A DNA stretch of 64,000 nucleotides from NCBI GenBank assembly GCA_965224275.1, contig CBDCYR010000012.1, positions 248,001 through 312,000 on the forward strand. Direction: 5' to 3'. Position 1 is the stretch's first letter, and every line of letters begins with the position of its first letter. The stretch comes from CAUZWH01 sp965224275 (GTDB lineage Bacteria > Pseudomonadota > Alphaproteobacteria > SHVV01). This document shows positions 53,465-61,387 of this stretch, piece after piece. Under the pieces are notes generated by a model that was given only the letters and a program-made list of their open reading frames with translations, made no database searches and was not told where the DNA came from. Made by a program: the position numbers and the translations under genes.

Positions 53465-54400
53465 TCAGAATGCGACGCGGTCAGCGCCTTTGAGTTGCAG
53501 GAGCTCGCGGGTCTCCGCCGGCGTCGCCACTTCGAGCGAAAGCTCGTCGAGGATACGTCGGATCTTGGCGACCTGTTGGGCGTTCGACGACGCCAACTCG
53601 CCCTTGGCGATGTATAGATTGTCTTCGAGCCCGACACGGACGTTGGCGCCCATGATCGCGCCGGTGGTAACAAGGCCGAACTGGAAGCGGCCGGAACCCA
53701 AGACCGACCATATGTAATCGTCGCCGAGTAGCCGATCGGCGGTGCGCTTCATGAAGACGAGGTTGTCGATGTCGGTACCGATGCCGCCAAGATTGCCGAA
53801 GATGGTTTGTAGGAAAACCGGCGTTTTGATCAATCCGCGGTCGAGAAAGTGGGCGAGGGTGTAGAGGTGCCCGACATCGTAGGCTTCGCATTCGAAGCGG
53901 GTGCCGAGATCGCCGACCTTCTCCATCATATATTCGAGATCGGCGAAGGTGCTGATGAAGGGCTCGCCGCGTGAGGATTCGAGATAATCCTCCTCCCAAT
54001 CATAGTCCCACTTGCCTCGGTAACGGTCGATCATCGGATAGTAGCCGAAGTTCATCGACCCCATGTTCATCGTCGTCAATTCGGGTTGGGCGCGGAAAAC
54101 GATCTCGAGGCGCTCCTGGACCGTCATCCCGGTGCCGCCGCCGCTTGAAACGCTGATCGCAGCTTCACATCCCTGCTTGATTCGCGGCAGAAACTCCATG
54201 AAGACGTTGGTGTCGCTGGTCGGCTTGCCGTCCTTGGGGTCGCGAGCGTGAACATGAATCACCGACGCTCCGGCTTCGGCGGCGGCAACGGCATCTTGAG
54301 CAATATCGCTCGGTGTGTACGGCAAATGCGGCGACATTGTTGGCGTGTGGGCGGCGCCGGTAACGGCGCAGGTGATGATCACTTTGTTGGATGAGGCCAT
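53465..54400 (-). CDS. BKACE-family beta-keto acid cleavage enzyme (probable 3-dehydrocarnitine cleavage)
   Basis: 311 residues. ITCAVTGA at the N-terminus, then ASVIHVHARDPKDGKPTSD with the zinc ligands H49 and H51, SVSSGGGTGMT, MNMGSMNFG and QTIFGNLGGIG line the active site. BKACE enzymes combine a beta-keto acid with acetyl-CoA to give a CoA thioester and acetoacetate. Beside carnitine dehydrogenase the substrate is almost certainly 3-dehydrocarnitine, yielding betainyl-CoA. CAGGAG precedes ATG 54400. Confidence 0.88.
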   Translation of the reverse strand: MASSNKVIITCAVTGAAHTPTMSPHLPYTPSDIAQDAVAAAEAGASVIHVHARDPKDGKPTSDTNVFMEFLPRIKQGCEAAISVSSGGGTGMTVQERLEIVFRAQPELTTMNMGSMNFGYYPMIDRYRGKWDYDWEEDYLESSRGEPFISTFADLEYMMEKVGDLGTRFECEAYDVGHLYTLAHFLDRGLIKTPVFLQTIFGNLGGIGTDIDNLVFMKRTADRLLGDDYIWSVLGSGRFQFGLVTTGAIMGANVRVGLEDNLYIAKGELASSNAQQVAKIRRILDELSLEVATPAETRELLQLKGADRVAF

Positions 54401-54432
54401 GGCGCTCTCCTGTGGTCCTTGATTATTGAGAA

Positions 54433-54627
54433 TTAAAACGGTGCGTCGACGTCACCCATCTCGACATAGACACTTCTAAGTTGAGTGTAATAGTTGATTG
54501 CTGCCAAGCTGTTTTTCGCGCCCCATGCCGAGTTGTTGGAGACGCATAACGGCGTTTGGATTGGCGTGATGTTGTAGTTTGTTGGCCGTGTTCGGGACGA
54601 GGTGATCCACACCGGGTTGGCGATCAA
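54433..54627 (-). pseudogene. Aldehyde dehydrogenase C-terminal relic
   Basis: The frame ends KNSLAAINYYTQLRSVYVEM followed by GDVDAPF, typical of the end of NAD(P)-dependent aldehyde dehydrogenases. The preceding residues have drifted from the usual GGYKxSGxGRE block, and about 430 residues are missing upstream. It may be the remains of a betaine-pathway ALDH. Confidence 0.55.
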
Positions 54628-54828
54628 GCGTCGCGTTCTTTCTGCTGCCGACCGCGTGCGTGTGGTGGCGGCTTTTGAACCCCATTTTTCATCCGCTGAT
54701 GTCGCTTTGTGCCTACCTCGCGAACATCGTGACCAGCCCAGCGATGATGTCTAGACCTGAGGTAAGACGGACCTTCTAACTCGGATAGTCCGCTAAAACC
54801 GTGCCACCTCAACCGATCGAAACTAGTC

Positions 54829-55090
54829 GTTTTGTTGCTGCTTGACGAGCCGCTGGAAGGTTTGGCGCCGATTGTCGTTGAGGAGGTCGGGCGTGCCATC
54901 TCACAAATGTTCCGTGAGGGCGCGGCACGACCCTGGTTCTGGTGGAACAACGTGCCGAAATCGCGTTGGCGCTGGCGGAAGAAGCGGTCATCATCGAGCG
55001 GGGCCAAATTGCCCATCGTTCAGCCTCGGCGATCTGATGGCGGATGAGGCAACGCTGGACCGATACGTCGGATTGATTTTGAACGATTGA
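54829..55090 (+). pseudogene. LivF-type ABC ATPase, C-terminal relic with two frameshifts
   Basis: VLLLLDEPLEGLAPIVVEEV contains Walker B and D-loop of a branched-chain amino acid transporter ATPase. After FREG the frame shifts to VLVEQRAEIALALAEEAVII (H-loop region) and again to LGDLMADEATLDRYVGLIL, the usual LivF end. Walker A and everything before are absent. Confidence 0.75.
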
Positions 55091-55146
55091 TATCGAGAAT
55101 ACGCTCCCTACCGATAGCGAACGAATTTCAATCAACGAGAACGAAT

Positions 55147-56277
55147 ATGACCGCAAGAACGAAACCTCCTTTTCGTTATGACCACGTCGGATCATTACTG
55201 CGCCCCGAAGAGCTGCTGGCCTCACGCGAGAAATGGAAAGCCGGGGAAATGTCGTTGCCGGAATTGCGCGCCCATGAGGATGAGTGCATCAAGGGCGCTG
55301 TGAAGCTTCAAGAGGAATGCGGTCTCCAGGCGATTACCGACGGTGAGTTCCGCCGCGAAAGCTTCCATGTCGATTTCCTCGGCCAGATCAAGAACGTGAC
55401 GTCCAAATTTGATTTCGGGCGGGTGGTCAAACTCGGCGAGGAAAACAAAGCCGGGAAAGACAAACAGATGCCCTATGTCCCGATCATTGAAGGCAAAATC
55501 GAACGCCCCGAAGACGGCATCGAAGTGGCGAATTACAGATACACCAGTTCACTGACGAACGTGCCCGTAAAGACTACGGTTCCGTCACCGACGATGACCC
55601 ATTTCAGGGGCGGCCGGGACGCCATCGACAAGGACACCTATCCAGAAATGGAGGATTTCTTCGCCGATCTGGCTGGTCTTTACCGCGACGAGCTGGCCGA
55701 TCTGGGCGCTGCGGGCTGCACTTACGTACAGTTCGACGATACCAACCTGGCCTATTTGTGCGATCCCAAAATGCGGGAGAATGCCCGCCAATTGGGCGAA
55801 GACCCCGACGAGCTACCGACGATGTATGCGGGGCTAATCAATCAGTCGATCAAGCACCGTCCGGCGGATATGGCCGTAACCATTCACCTGTGCCGCGGCA
55901 ACGCCAAAAGCCAGTGGTTCGCCTCTGGCGGTTATGAACCGGTGGCGGAGAAACTATTCAATCTGATGGAGGTCGACGGATTTTTCCTTGAATACGACGA
56001 TGAGCGCTCGGGTGGGTTCGAACCCCTGCGTTTTGTGCCCAAGGGAAACAAAATAATTGTTCTCGGCCTCGTCACCACCAAACGGGGTGAACTTGAAAGC
56101 AAGGACGAATTGAAGCGACGTATTGAGGAAGCCTCCAAATACGTCGATCTGAATCAGCTGGCGTTATCGCCCCAGTGCGGTTTTTCGTCCAACGCCATCG
56201 GCAACCTGGTGACCGTCGACGACCAACGCGCCAAATTCGCTTTGATCCGCGAAGTAGCGGAGAACGTTTGGGGATGA
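55147..56277 (+). CDS. MetE C-terminal-like protein (cobalamin-independent methionine synthase family)
   Basis: 376 residues. FRYDHVGSLLRPEELLASRE at the start, ITDGEFRRESFHVDFLGQI, YVQFDDTNLAYLCDP, TIHLCRGNAKSQW (His and Cys zinc ligands), FFLEYDDERSGGFEPL and LALSPQCGFSS (Cys ligand) show a complete zinc-dependent methyltransferase barrel like YxjG. It lacks the N-terminal barrel of true MetE, so it may use a small methyl donor other than methyl-THF, for example a methylated amine or betaine. It is the only intact gene amid relics. Confidence 0.87.
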   Translation: MTARTKPPFRYDHVGSLLRPEELLASREKWKAGEMSLPELRAHEDECIKGAVKLQEECGLQAITDGEFRRESFHVDFLGQIKNVTSKFDFGRVVKLGEENKAGKDKQMPYVPIIEGKIERPEDGIEVANYRYTSSLTNVPVKTTVPSPTMTHFRGGRDAIDKDTYPEMEDFFADLAGLYRDELADLGAAGCTYVQFDDTNLAYLCDPKMRENARQLGEDPDELPTMYAGLINQSIKHRPADMAVTIHLCRGNAKSQWFASGGYEPVAEKLFNLMEVDGFFLEYDDERSGGFEPLRFVPKGNKIIVLGLVTTKRGELESKDELKRRIEEASKYVDLNQLALSPQCGFSSNAIGNLVTVDDQRAKFALIREVAENVWG

Positions 56278-56806
56278 CCGGAAAGGACCGACCAACAGCA
56301 CCGGTCGTGAGCGCCCATTCCGCCGATTTCGTCGGGCGCCGGTGGCGCTATCGCGCTGTACGCCAACCGCGACTAAGTCGGAGCGCCGGGCCGAAGCGGA
56401 AGAGGCGGCGGAAGTTCTGGGTGGCGACGCAGTCTTCCTCGACATCGGTGATTATCCGATGCGTCCCACCGACGATCATCTCTATCAATTGGTCGACCCC
56501 CGCACGCTGAATGCCGAGGACGTCGTACTCGATTCTTTGCAAGTGACGTTTCCCGGCATCAACTGGAAGGAACTTGCCGATTACTACGCACCCCGCCTAA
56601 TCCGCCATGCCAAGCGGCAATCTGAGGAAATGTTGTCGGTGGCGGAAACTCTCGAAGAACTGGGCGTGGAACCGATCACGGTGTTGGCCTCGGCAAAGCG
56701 GCTGGGCTGGCTCGGCGACTTGGGGTTGGAAAGCGAACTGGACGAACTGCCCCAAAACTACGGAAGATTTCTCGATATTCTGATTCGGCAGGAGCAAGAA
56801 CAATAG
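56274..56806 (+). pseudogene. Chimeric relic: PIG-L deacetylase fragment joined to DUF1932 domain
   Basis: An ATG overlapping the upstream stop (ATGA) starts with PTAPVVSAHSADFV, the PIG-L zinc motif region. A frameshift and a loss of some 30 codons lead to AEEAAEVLGGDAVFLDIGDY, a later PIG-L strand. After about residue 75 the sequence becomes LDSLQVTFPGINWKELADYY and VAETLEELGVEPITVLASA, a DUF1932 domain of NAD-dependent oxidoreductases. Two unrelated gene ends have been joined by deletion. Confidence 0.65.
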
Positions 56807-56899
56807 CCCTGACTTACTCAAACATGTTGGATGCGACGGGTCGTCTATTCCTTGTCGGCCGAATGTTTGGATTTGGCTAGGTCGTTTTGCCCTGAATTG

Positions 56900-57652
56900 A
56901 TGGACACCAACACTATTTACGACGAGATCGGCGTCGACTACATCGCAACGAGACGGCCCGACCCTCGCATCGCGGCTTACTTAGCCCCCCACGTTGCCGG
57001 CTTGACCAGATTGCTGAACGTCGGCGCCGGTTCCGGTTCCTACGAACCGATGGACAGGGAGGTCGTGGCGATTGAACCCTCGTGGCGCATGATCAAGCAA
57101 CGAACCGCCGATAGCTCTCCAAGCGTGCAGGGCAAATCGGAATCGTTACCGTTTCGTCGCGACTCTTTCGATGGATCGCTAGCATTGCTGACGCTGCATC
57201 ATTGGAACTCGATTGCCGAAGGGCTCCAAGAGATGAAGCGCGTGTCATGCAAGCGAGTTGTGATACTCACGTGGGACCCCGACGCAAGCGATAGATTCTG
57301 GCTTACGCGAGACTACCTTCCCGAAATGTTGGCGTTTGACATTGCGCGATTCCCGCCAATTGATCAATTAGCTGCCGCGTTTGACGAAGTAAAAGCAGTG
57401 GTCGTGCCAATACCGCACGATTGTACCGATGGTTTCTTGGGTGCGTTTTGGAGAAGGCCGGCTGCCTATCTGGACCGCGACGTACAGCGCGGGATGTCTT
57501 CGTTCCAACAAATGGATCGCAATGACCTTGACCGAGGCATGAACCGCCTGCGGCGCGATCTCGATAGTGGGAAATGGTCAGAACGCTACGGAAAGCTTCT
57601 TGAGGAGGACAACTTAGACATCGGTTATCGGCTTGTAGTCGCAGATCCGTAA
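56900..57652 (+). CDS. Class I SAM-dependent methyltransferase
   Basis: 250 residues. LNVGAGSGSYEPMD is motif I, VVAIEPSWRMIKQR motif II, and FDGSLALLTLHHW the post-I block. C-terminal helix-rich part resembles UbiE/COQ5-like small-molecule methyltransferases. MDTNTIYDEIG is the homologous start; an open frame extends to 56831. Substrate unknown. Confidence 0.82.
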   Translation: MDTNTIYDEIGVDYIATRRPDPRIAAYLAPHVAGLTRLLNVGAGSGSYEPMDREVVAIEPSWRMIKQRTADSSPSVQGKSESLPFRRDSFDGSLALLTLHHWNSIAEGLQEMKRVSCKRVVILTWDPDASDRFWLTRDYLPEMLAFDIARFPPIDQLAAAFDEVKAVVVPIPHDCTDGFLGAFWRRPAAYLDRDVQRGMSSFQQMDRNDLDRGMNRLRRDLDSGKWSERYGKLLEEDNLDIGYRLVVADP

Positions 57653-57811
57653 AGTCGCTTCGCTTCCGCAAATGGCTAGCACGCGACCTTCGTAAGCCGC
57701 CGAGAAACTGTCGAAGCTGGAAATAAAGCCGACCCTCTCTCCGACAATGTTCGCAAAGAATGCCACTCATCGGTTCCTATTTTTCGCTTACGCCTTGCTG
57801 CGGCTTCCCTT

Positions 57812-58198
57812 CATATCGCGATCGGTCACGTCGCCGAGATCGCCGTCCATGCTCATGCCCAACTCCTCGCCGATTTTCTTGAGAGCAGGCAGCTGCACGG
57901 CTATGCCCATGATCGTATCGAGCACCTGATTAACGACATCTGCCGTCGCAAGCTCGCCAATACGCCGAGTCAACTGGTCCAGGAGCGCGCCGTCCATGAA
58001 GCACGGCTGCGGTGGGAACGCTCGGCCTTGACGGTCGAGCAGGTTGCCAACTCGCTCGGCTTTCGCGATGTCGGCCACTTCAGCCGGTTCTTCAAATCGA
58101 AAGCCGGCCTGCCGCCCGCGACCTATCGCGATCGCGTCGTGCTGCCGGTTGGCGACGACCACAAAGTGCCTCGGAGCAGCTACGCCGATTGGCCGTGA
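57812..58198 (+). pseudogene. AraC-family regulator, C-terminal relic
   Basis: No start codon exists in the frame, yet it reads through HIAIGHVAEIAVHAHAQLL and LANTPSQLVQERAVHEARL (first HTH) to VEQVANSLGFRDVGHFSRFF then KSKAGLPPATYR (second HTH, AraC signature) and stops at TGA 58198. The N-terminal sensor domain is missing. It lies between the methyltransferase and the DUF6502 operon. Confidence 0.7.
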
Positions 58199-58483
58199 GC
58201 CTCCTCTATTTGGTTGCATATAGCGGTTAGAACGTCCGTTCTGGGTTCAATTTTCACCATAACGAGTGTCCGTTTAACTCGACCGGTCATCCACCGCGGG
58301 TTCAGTAAAAGCCAATTCTAACCCCCGCCATCAGATAACTCGGTTGTGCCAATAACTTGGCGGGATTGAACGCCGTACCCCGGCTCAGTCCAATTTTTCT
58401 CTGATGACGCCGCTGCGTGCGGCGTTCGGCGTCGATTTTTACAAACATTGCGACGCCGCGACCGGCGCCAGGCGAAAAAAGGA

Positions 58484-58507
58484 GGGCCCGCTGTAAACAG
58501 CGGGCCC
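58484..58507 (-). terminator. Strong minus-strand intrinsic terminator, second locus
   Basis: GGGCCCGCTGT and ACAGCGGGCCC form an 11-bp stem with a two-base loop. On the minus strand it is followed by CTCCTTTTTT. No minus-strand protein gene lies within 4 kb upstream, so it should end a small transcript. Confidence 0.75.
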
Positions 58508-58640
58508 CGAGTACCTTGCCCAAAAAGGGCGGGGGTTGAACCTGCGGCCCCTGGGCTGGGCAACGGTTTCTACAGATGCGTTATTCCTCGCAACCGCTGC
58601 CGCCACCTGTGTGCTGGCGCGCCGCGCCAACACTGCCGTT
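58484..58640 (-). ncRNA. Candidate small RNA, locus 2
   Basis: On the minus strand GGTTCAACCCCCGCCC is followed by a short hairpin GCCC..GGGC and the strong terminator. Upstream, GTAGAAACCGTTGCCCAGCC loosely resembles a tRNA D-arm to anticodon stretch. The same arrangement is found at 32912-33040. Either a shared regulatory RNA or two decayed tRNA genes with their terminators. Confidence 0.3.
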
Positions 58641-58662
58641 TCGAACACACACGGGGTTAGGT

Positions 58663-58707
58663 GTGTGGGAATAATTCCCACACATTACGTGGGAAAATTT
58701 CACACGT
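58663..58707. promoter_or_regulatory. Two 21-bp operator-like palindromes
   Basis: Site 1 (58663-58683) has arms GTGTGGGAA and TTCCCACAC around TAA. Site 2 (58687-58707) has ACGTGGGAA and TTCACACGT around AAT. Their consensus is GTGKGAA-N3-TTCMCAC and centres lie 24 bp apart. A TATACT box at 58724-58729 suggests they overlap the promoter of the following operon; the candidate small RNA runs the other way. Confidence 0.6.
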
Positions 58708-58752
58708 CAACTACTTTGTTGTCTATACTTCGATCACAACTTCGTGCTGGCG

Positions 58753-59628
58753 ATGGCAAAGGGGCCGGATTCCCAAAACCCTGCAGGTCCACCGGATTCG
58801 CTGATCCGCGCACTCAGCGCGCTTTTGCGGCCGCTTGTCCGCTTGCTTATCGCCAAGGGCGTGACGCTTCCGTACTTCACGGAGGTCGTAAAGACGGTAT
58901 ACGTCGCCGCCGCTCAGGACTTCGCCGAGGACCAGACCGGCACGCTGAACCAAAGCCGGATTAGCCTGATAACCGGCGTTCACAGAAAAGACATACGTCG
59001 ACTGCAAAATTCCGACGAACCGTTGGCCGGACGGGGGCGAACCGAGTCAATGGGGTCGCGCCTGATTGGTTTGTGGGTGGGGTCGGCCGAGTTTCTCGAC
59101 GCCGCCGGCAATCCGCTGCCGTTACACCGGGCTGCGGGCGGTGGCACGCCATCGTTTGAAACGCTGGTTCGGCGGGTGAGTACGGATGTTCGACCACGTA
59201 GCATTCTCGACGAGTGGAGACGTCTCGGTTTGGTTGAGATCGATCCCGAAGATCTCGTCCATCTCAATATCCGGGCATTTGTTCCGAGCGATGACTTCGA
59301 TGAAACCGCCTATTTCTATGGCCGCAACCTCCGCGACCACATCGCCGCTGCCAGCCACAACCTGATGGCAAGCGAAGCGCCGTTTCTGGAGCGGGCGGTT
59401 TTTTATGACGGACTGAGTGCCGAATCGATTGCATCGCTGGAACGTCTTTGCCGCGAGCGTGGCGAACAAGCACTCCTCGATATCAACCGTGAAGCACTAC
59501 GAATGGCGGACGCCGACGATGCGCGTGGGGGCGCAAGCGGACGCATGACCTTTGGGGCTTTCTTCTACGCTGAGGAAGACAACGGGCCGGACTCACCAAA
59601 TTCGAAAAAGAGTGAAGATGACGCCTAG
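58753..59628 (+). CDS. DUF6502 family protein
   Basis: 291 residues. LSALLRPLVRLLIAKGVTLP and YFTEVVKTVYVAAA at the start, then QSRISLITGVHRKDIRRLQ form a winged-helix-like N-terminal half, followed by an unknown C-terminal domain (AVFYDGLSAESIASLERLCR). The helix-turn-helix look suggests a regulator. GTG at 58744 is a possible alternative start. The stop overlaps the next gene. Confidence 0.8.
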   Translation: MAKGPDSQNPAGPPDSLIRALSALLRPLVRLLIAKGVTLPYFTEVVKTVYVAAAQDFAEDQTGTLNQSRISLITGVHRKDIRRLQNSDEPLAGRGRTESMGSRLIGLWVGSAEFLDAAGNPLPLHRAAGGGTPSFETLVRRVSTDVRPRSILDEWRRLGLVEIDPEDLVHLNIRAFVPSDDFDETAYFYGRNLRDHIAAASHNLMASEAPFLERAVFYDGLSAESIASLERLCRERGEQALLDINREALRMADADDARGGASGRMTFGAFFYAEEDNGPDSPNSKKSEDDA

Positions 59629-61291
59629 TCCTCAAAAATCACAAATTCAATGTCGCCTCGGCTCCCGCCCGCGAATGACATGGCCGCTCCCAGTTGTCGC
59701 GATTGCGTTGGTTCTCGCGGCCTGCTCACCGGTCGATCTCTCCCGATTCAGCGATGCCGTACGCCGGGTTGCCGATCGCGGTATTGGTGGGACCGGGATC
59801 AGCGGCGACGACCGCGGCATCGGCGGCACCGGCATTGTCGGGACGATTACCGGCTTTGGTAGCGTGCTTGTTAATGGACTGACCGTTGATTTCGACCAGG
59901 AAACCGTGATTACCAATGATGGTGTGCTCGCGACCGAGGAGGCCATGAAGATCGGCCAGGTCGTCGCGATTGAAGCGGTGACCCGAGAAGGGAAATTGCA
60001 AGCCCGCTCGATCGCAATCGCGAATGCGGTTTCCGGTCCAATTACCGCGGTGGCGGCAAGCGGCGATCAAATCGAAGTGCTCGGACAGACCGTTTCGTTG
60101 GAGCCGAACTCTCTGAAAACGCCAGCCCCACCAAGCCTGCAAGCCGGACAGTGGGTTACGGTCAGTGGTCTGCGGAATGCACAAGGGACGATTGTTGCAA
60201 GCCGTATCAGCCGACGCGCGGTGGGGGGACGAATCAGCGTGCGCGGTCCGGTGACCGCCCGTACGGCGACAGGATTCACGATCGGGCGGCTCAGCGTCGT
60301 GGCGCCGACCGCGACCCAGTCGGTGACACCCGGCCGCATGACGCTGGCCGTGGGCGCGCTGACTTCTGCCGGGCTGCGTGCGGCACAGGTCGAGGTTGCC
60401 CCGAGCGTGCCCTTCGATGGCCAGGTCTCGCAGTTGTCCATCGAGGGCTATGTCGGGCGCCGCGAAGGGCAACAGGTCAGCATTTCGGGTGTCCAAGTAT
60501 CGGTCTCCGACAACACGGCTTTGCGCGGCAAGGCCGACAACCAACTCTCGCAGAACGACCGGGTCACGGTAGATGCTGTCCTCGATAATGGTGAGGCCAT
60601 TGCCGAGACCATTGACGCCTCCGATCCAGCCGCGCGCGGTGCGACCGACTCAACGCGTGAGAGTCGGCAGGAGCGCGCCGCACGTGCACGCGAGCGGGCT
60701 GAAAATAGAGGCCGGCTATCCACCGCGACGGGTCAGGCCGTAAGCACCGATGTCAATCGTTCCGTAGACCCATCCGGCGCCACCGACGGACAGTCGGATG
60801 TTGGGCGTGACTCGCGCGACGCGATCGGCGGTCAATCGAATGCGGGCGGCACGGCTGCGTCAAACGATGGATCCGCGGCGCCAAGAGACTCCGCAGCGTC
60901 GGGTGGTGCGACAACCGGTAGCGGCGCGACCGCTAGCGCCGGCGTCAGCGCGACCTCCGACGGAACGTCGACTAGCGACACCGGCGCAACGTCTACGGGT
61001 GTCAGCGCCAACGATACGAGCACGTCGGGCTCGACGAGCGACACCGAGGCGCCGAGCGCATCGACCCAAGCGTCGAACAGCGAAAGCGCGCCCGCGACCG
61101 GTATAAATGCGGCAACGGGCAAAACCGGAACCGCGGCCCCGGGTGGTTCCAGCGAGACCTCTGATACACAAAGTGACGCAACGCCATCCTCCAGCGAAAG
61201 CAGCGGAACCACGGGCGTCGTCGGGGGCGTCGTCGGGGGTGCCGTTGGGAGCGGTATTGGCGGGTCGGGCGTTTCTGGAAAACGCAACTGA
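59618..61291 (+). CDS. DUF5666 repeat lipoprotein with Ser/Thr-rich tail
   Basis: 557 residues. Lipobox LVLAACSP gives a lipoprotein signal peptide. Two copies of RGIGGTGI lead into DUF5666-type OB-fold repeats (GTITGFGSVLVNGLTVDFD, GPITAVAASGDQIEVLGQTV, GRISVRGPVTARTATGFTIG, IEGYVGRREGQQVSISGVQV). From residue 350 the chain is a low-complexity Ser/Thr/Gly/Ala tail, then a glycine-rich end VVGGVVGGAVGSGIGGSG. Probably an outer-surface or periplasmic protein. It overlaps the DUF6502 gene by 11 bases. Confidence 0.8.
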   Translation: MTPSPQKSQIQCRLGSRPRMTWPLPVVAIALVLAACSPVDLSRFSDAVRRVADRGIGGTGISGDDRGIGGTGIVGTITGFGSVLVNGLTVDFDQETVITNDGVLATEEAMKIGQVVAIEAVTREGKLQARSIAIANAVSGPITAVAASGDQIEVLGQTVSLEPNSLKTPAPPSLQAGQWVTVSGLRNAQGTIVASRISRRAVGGRISVRGPVTARTATGFTIGRLSVVAPTATQSVTPGRMTLAVGALTSAGLRAAQVEVAPSVPFDGQVSQLSIEGYVGRREGQQVSISGVQVSVSDNTALRGKADNQLSQNDRVTVDAVLDNGEAIAETIDASDPAARGATDSTRESRQERAARARERAENRGRLSTATGQAVSTDVNRSVDPSGATDGQSDVGRDSRDAIGGQSNAGGTAASNDGSAAPRDSAASGGATTGSGATASAGVSATSDGTSTSDTGATSTGVSANDTSTSGSTSDTEAPSASTQASNSESAPATGINAATGKTGTAAPGGSSETSDTQSDATPSSSESSGTTGVVGGVVGGAVGSGIGGSGVSGKRN

Positions 61292-61387
61292 TCACCGGCG
61301 CATCAGCGCTTAAGCGGCTGATTGAGCGGTAAATAATCTCCGTCGTGGGGCTGCCAAACGCGTAAGCTTGCCGGAGAGTACCGCTTC

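Noticed and set aside
53454..53673. N-terminal extension of carnitine dehydrogenase
   Set aside because: It is the antisense-like shifted reading of the BKACE end; the ATG at 53454 has a ribosome site.
58439..58681. Short frames around the terminator at 58484
   Set aside because: They resemble well-known spurious translations of tRNA-like DNA; no ribosome binding site.
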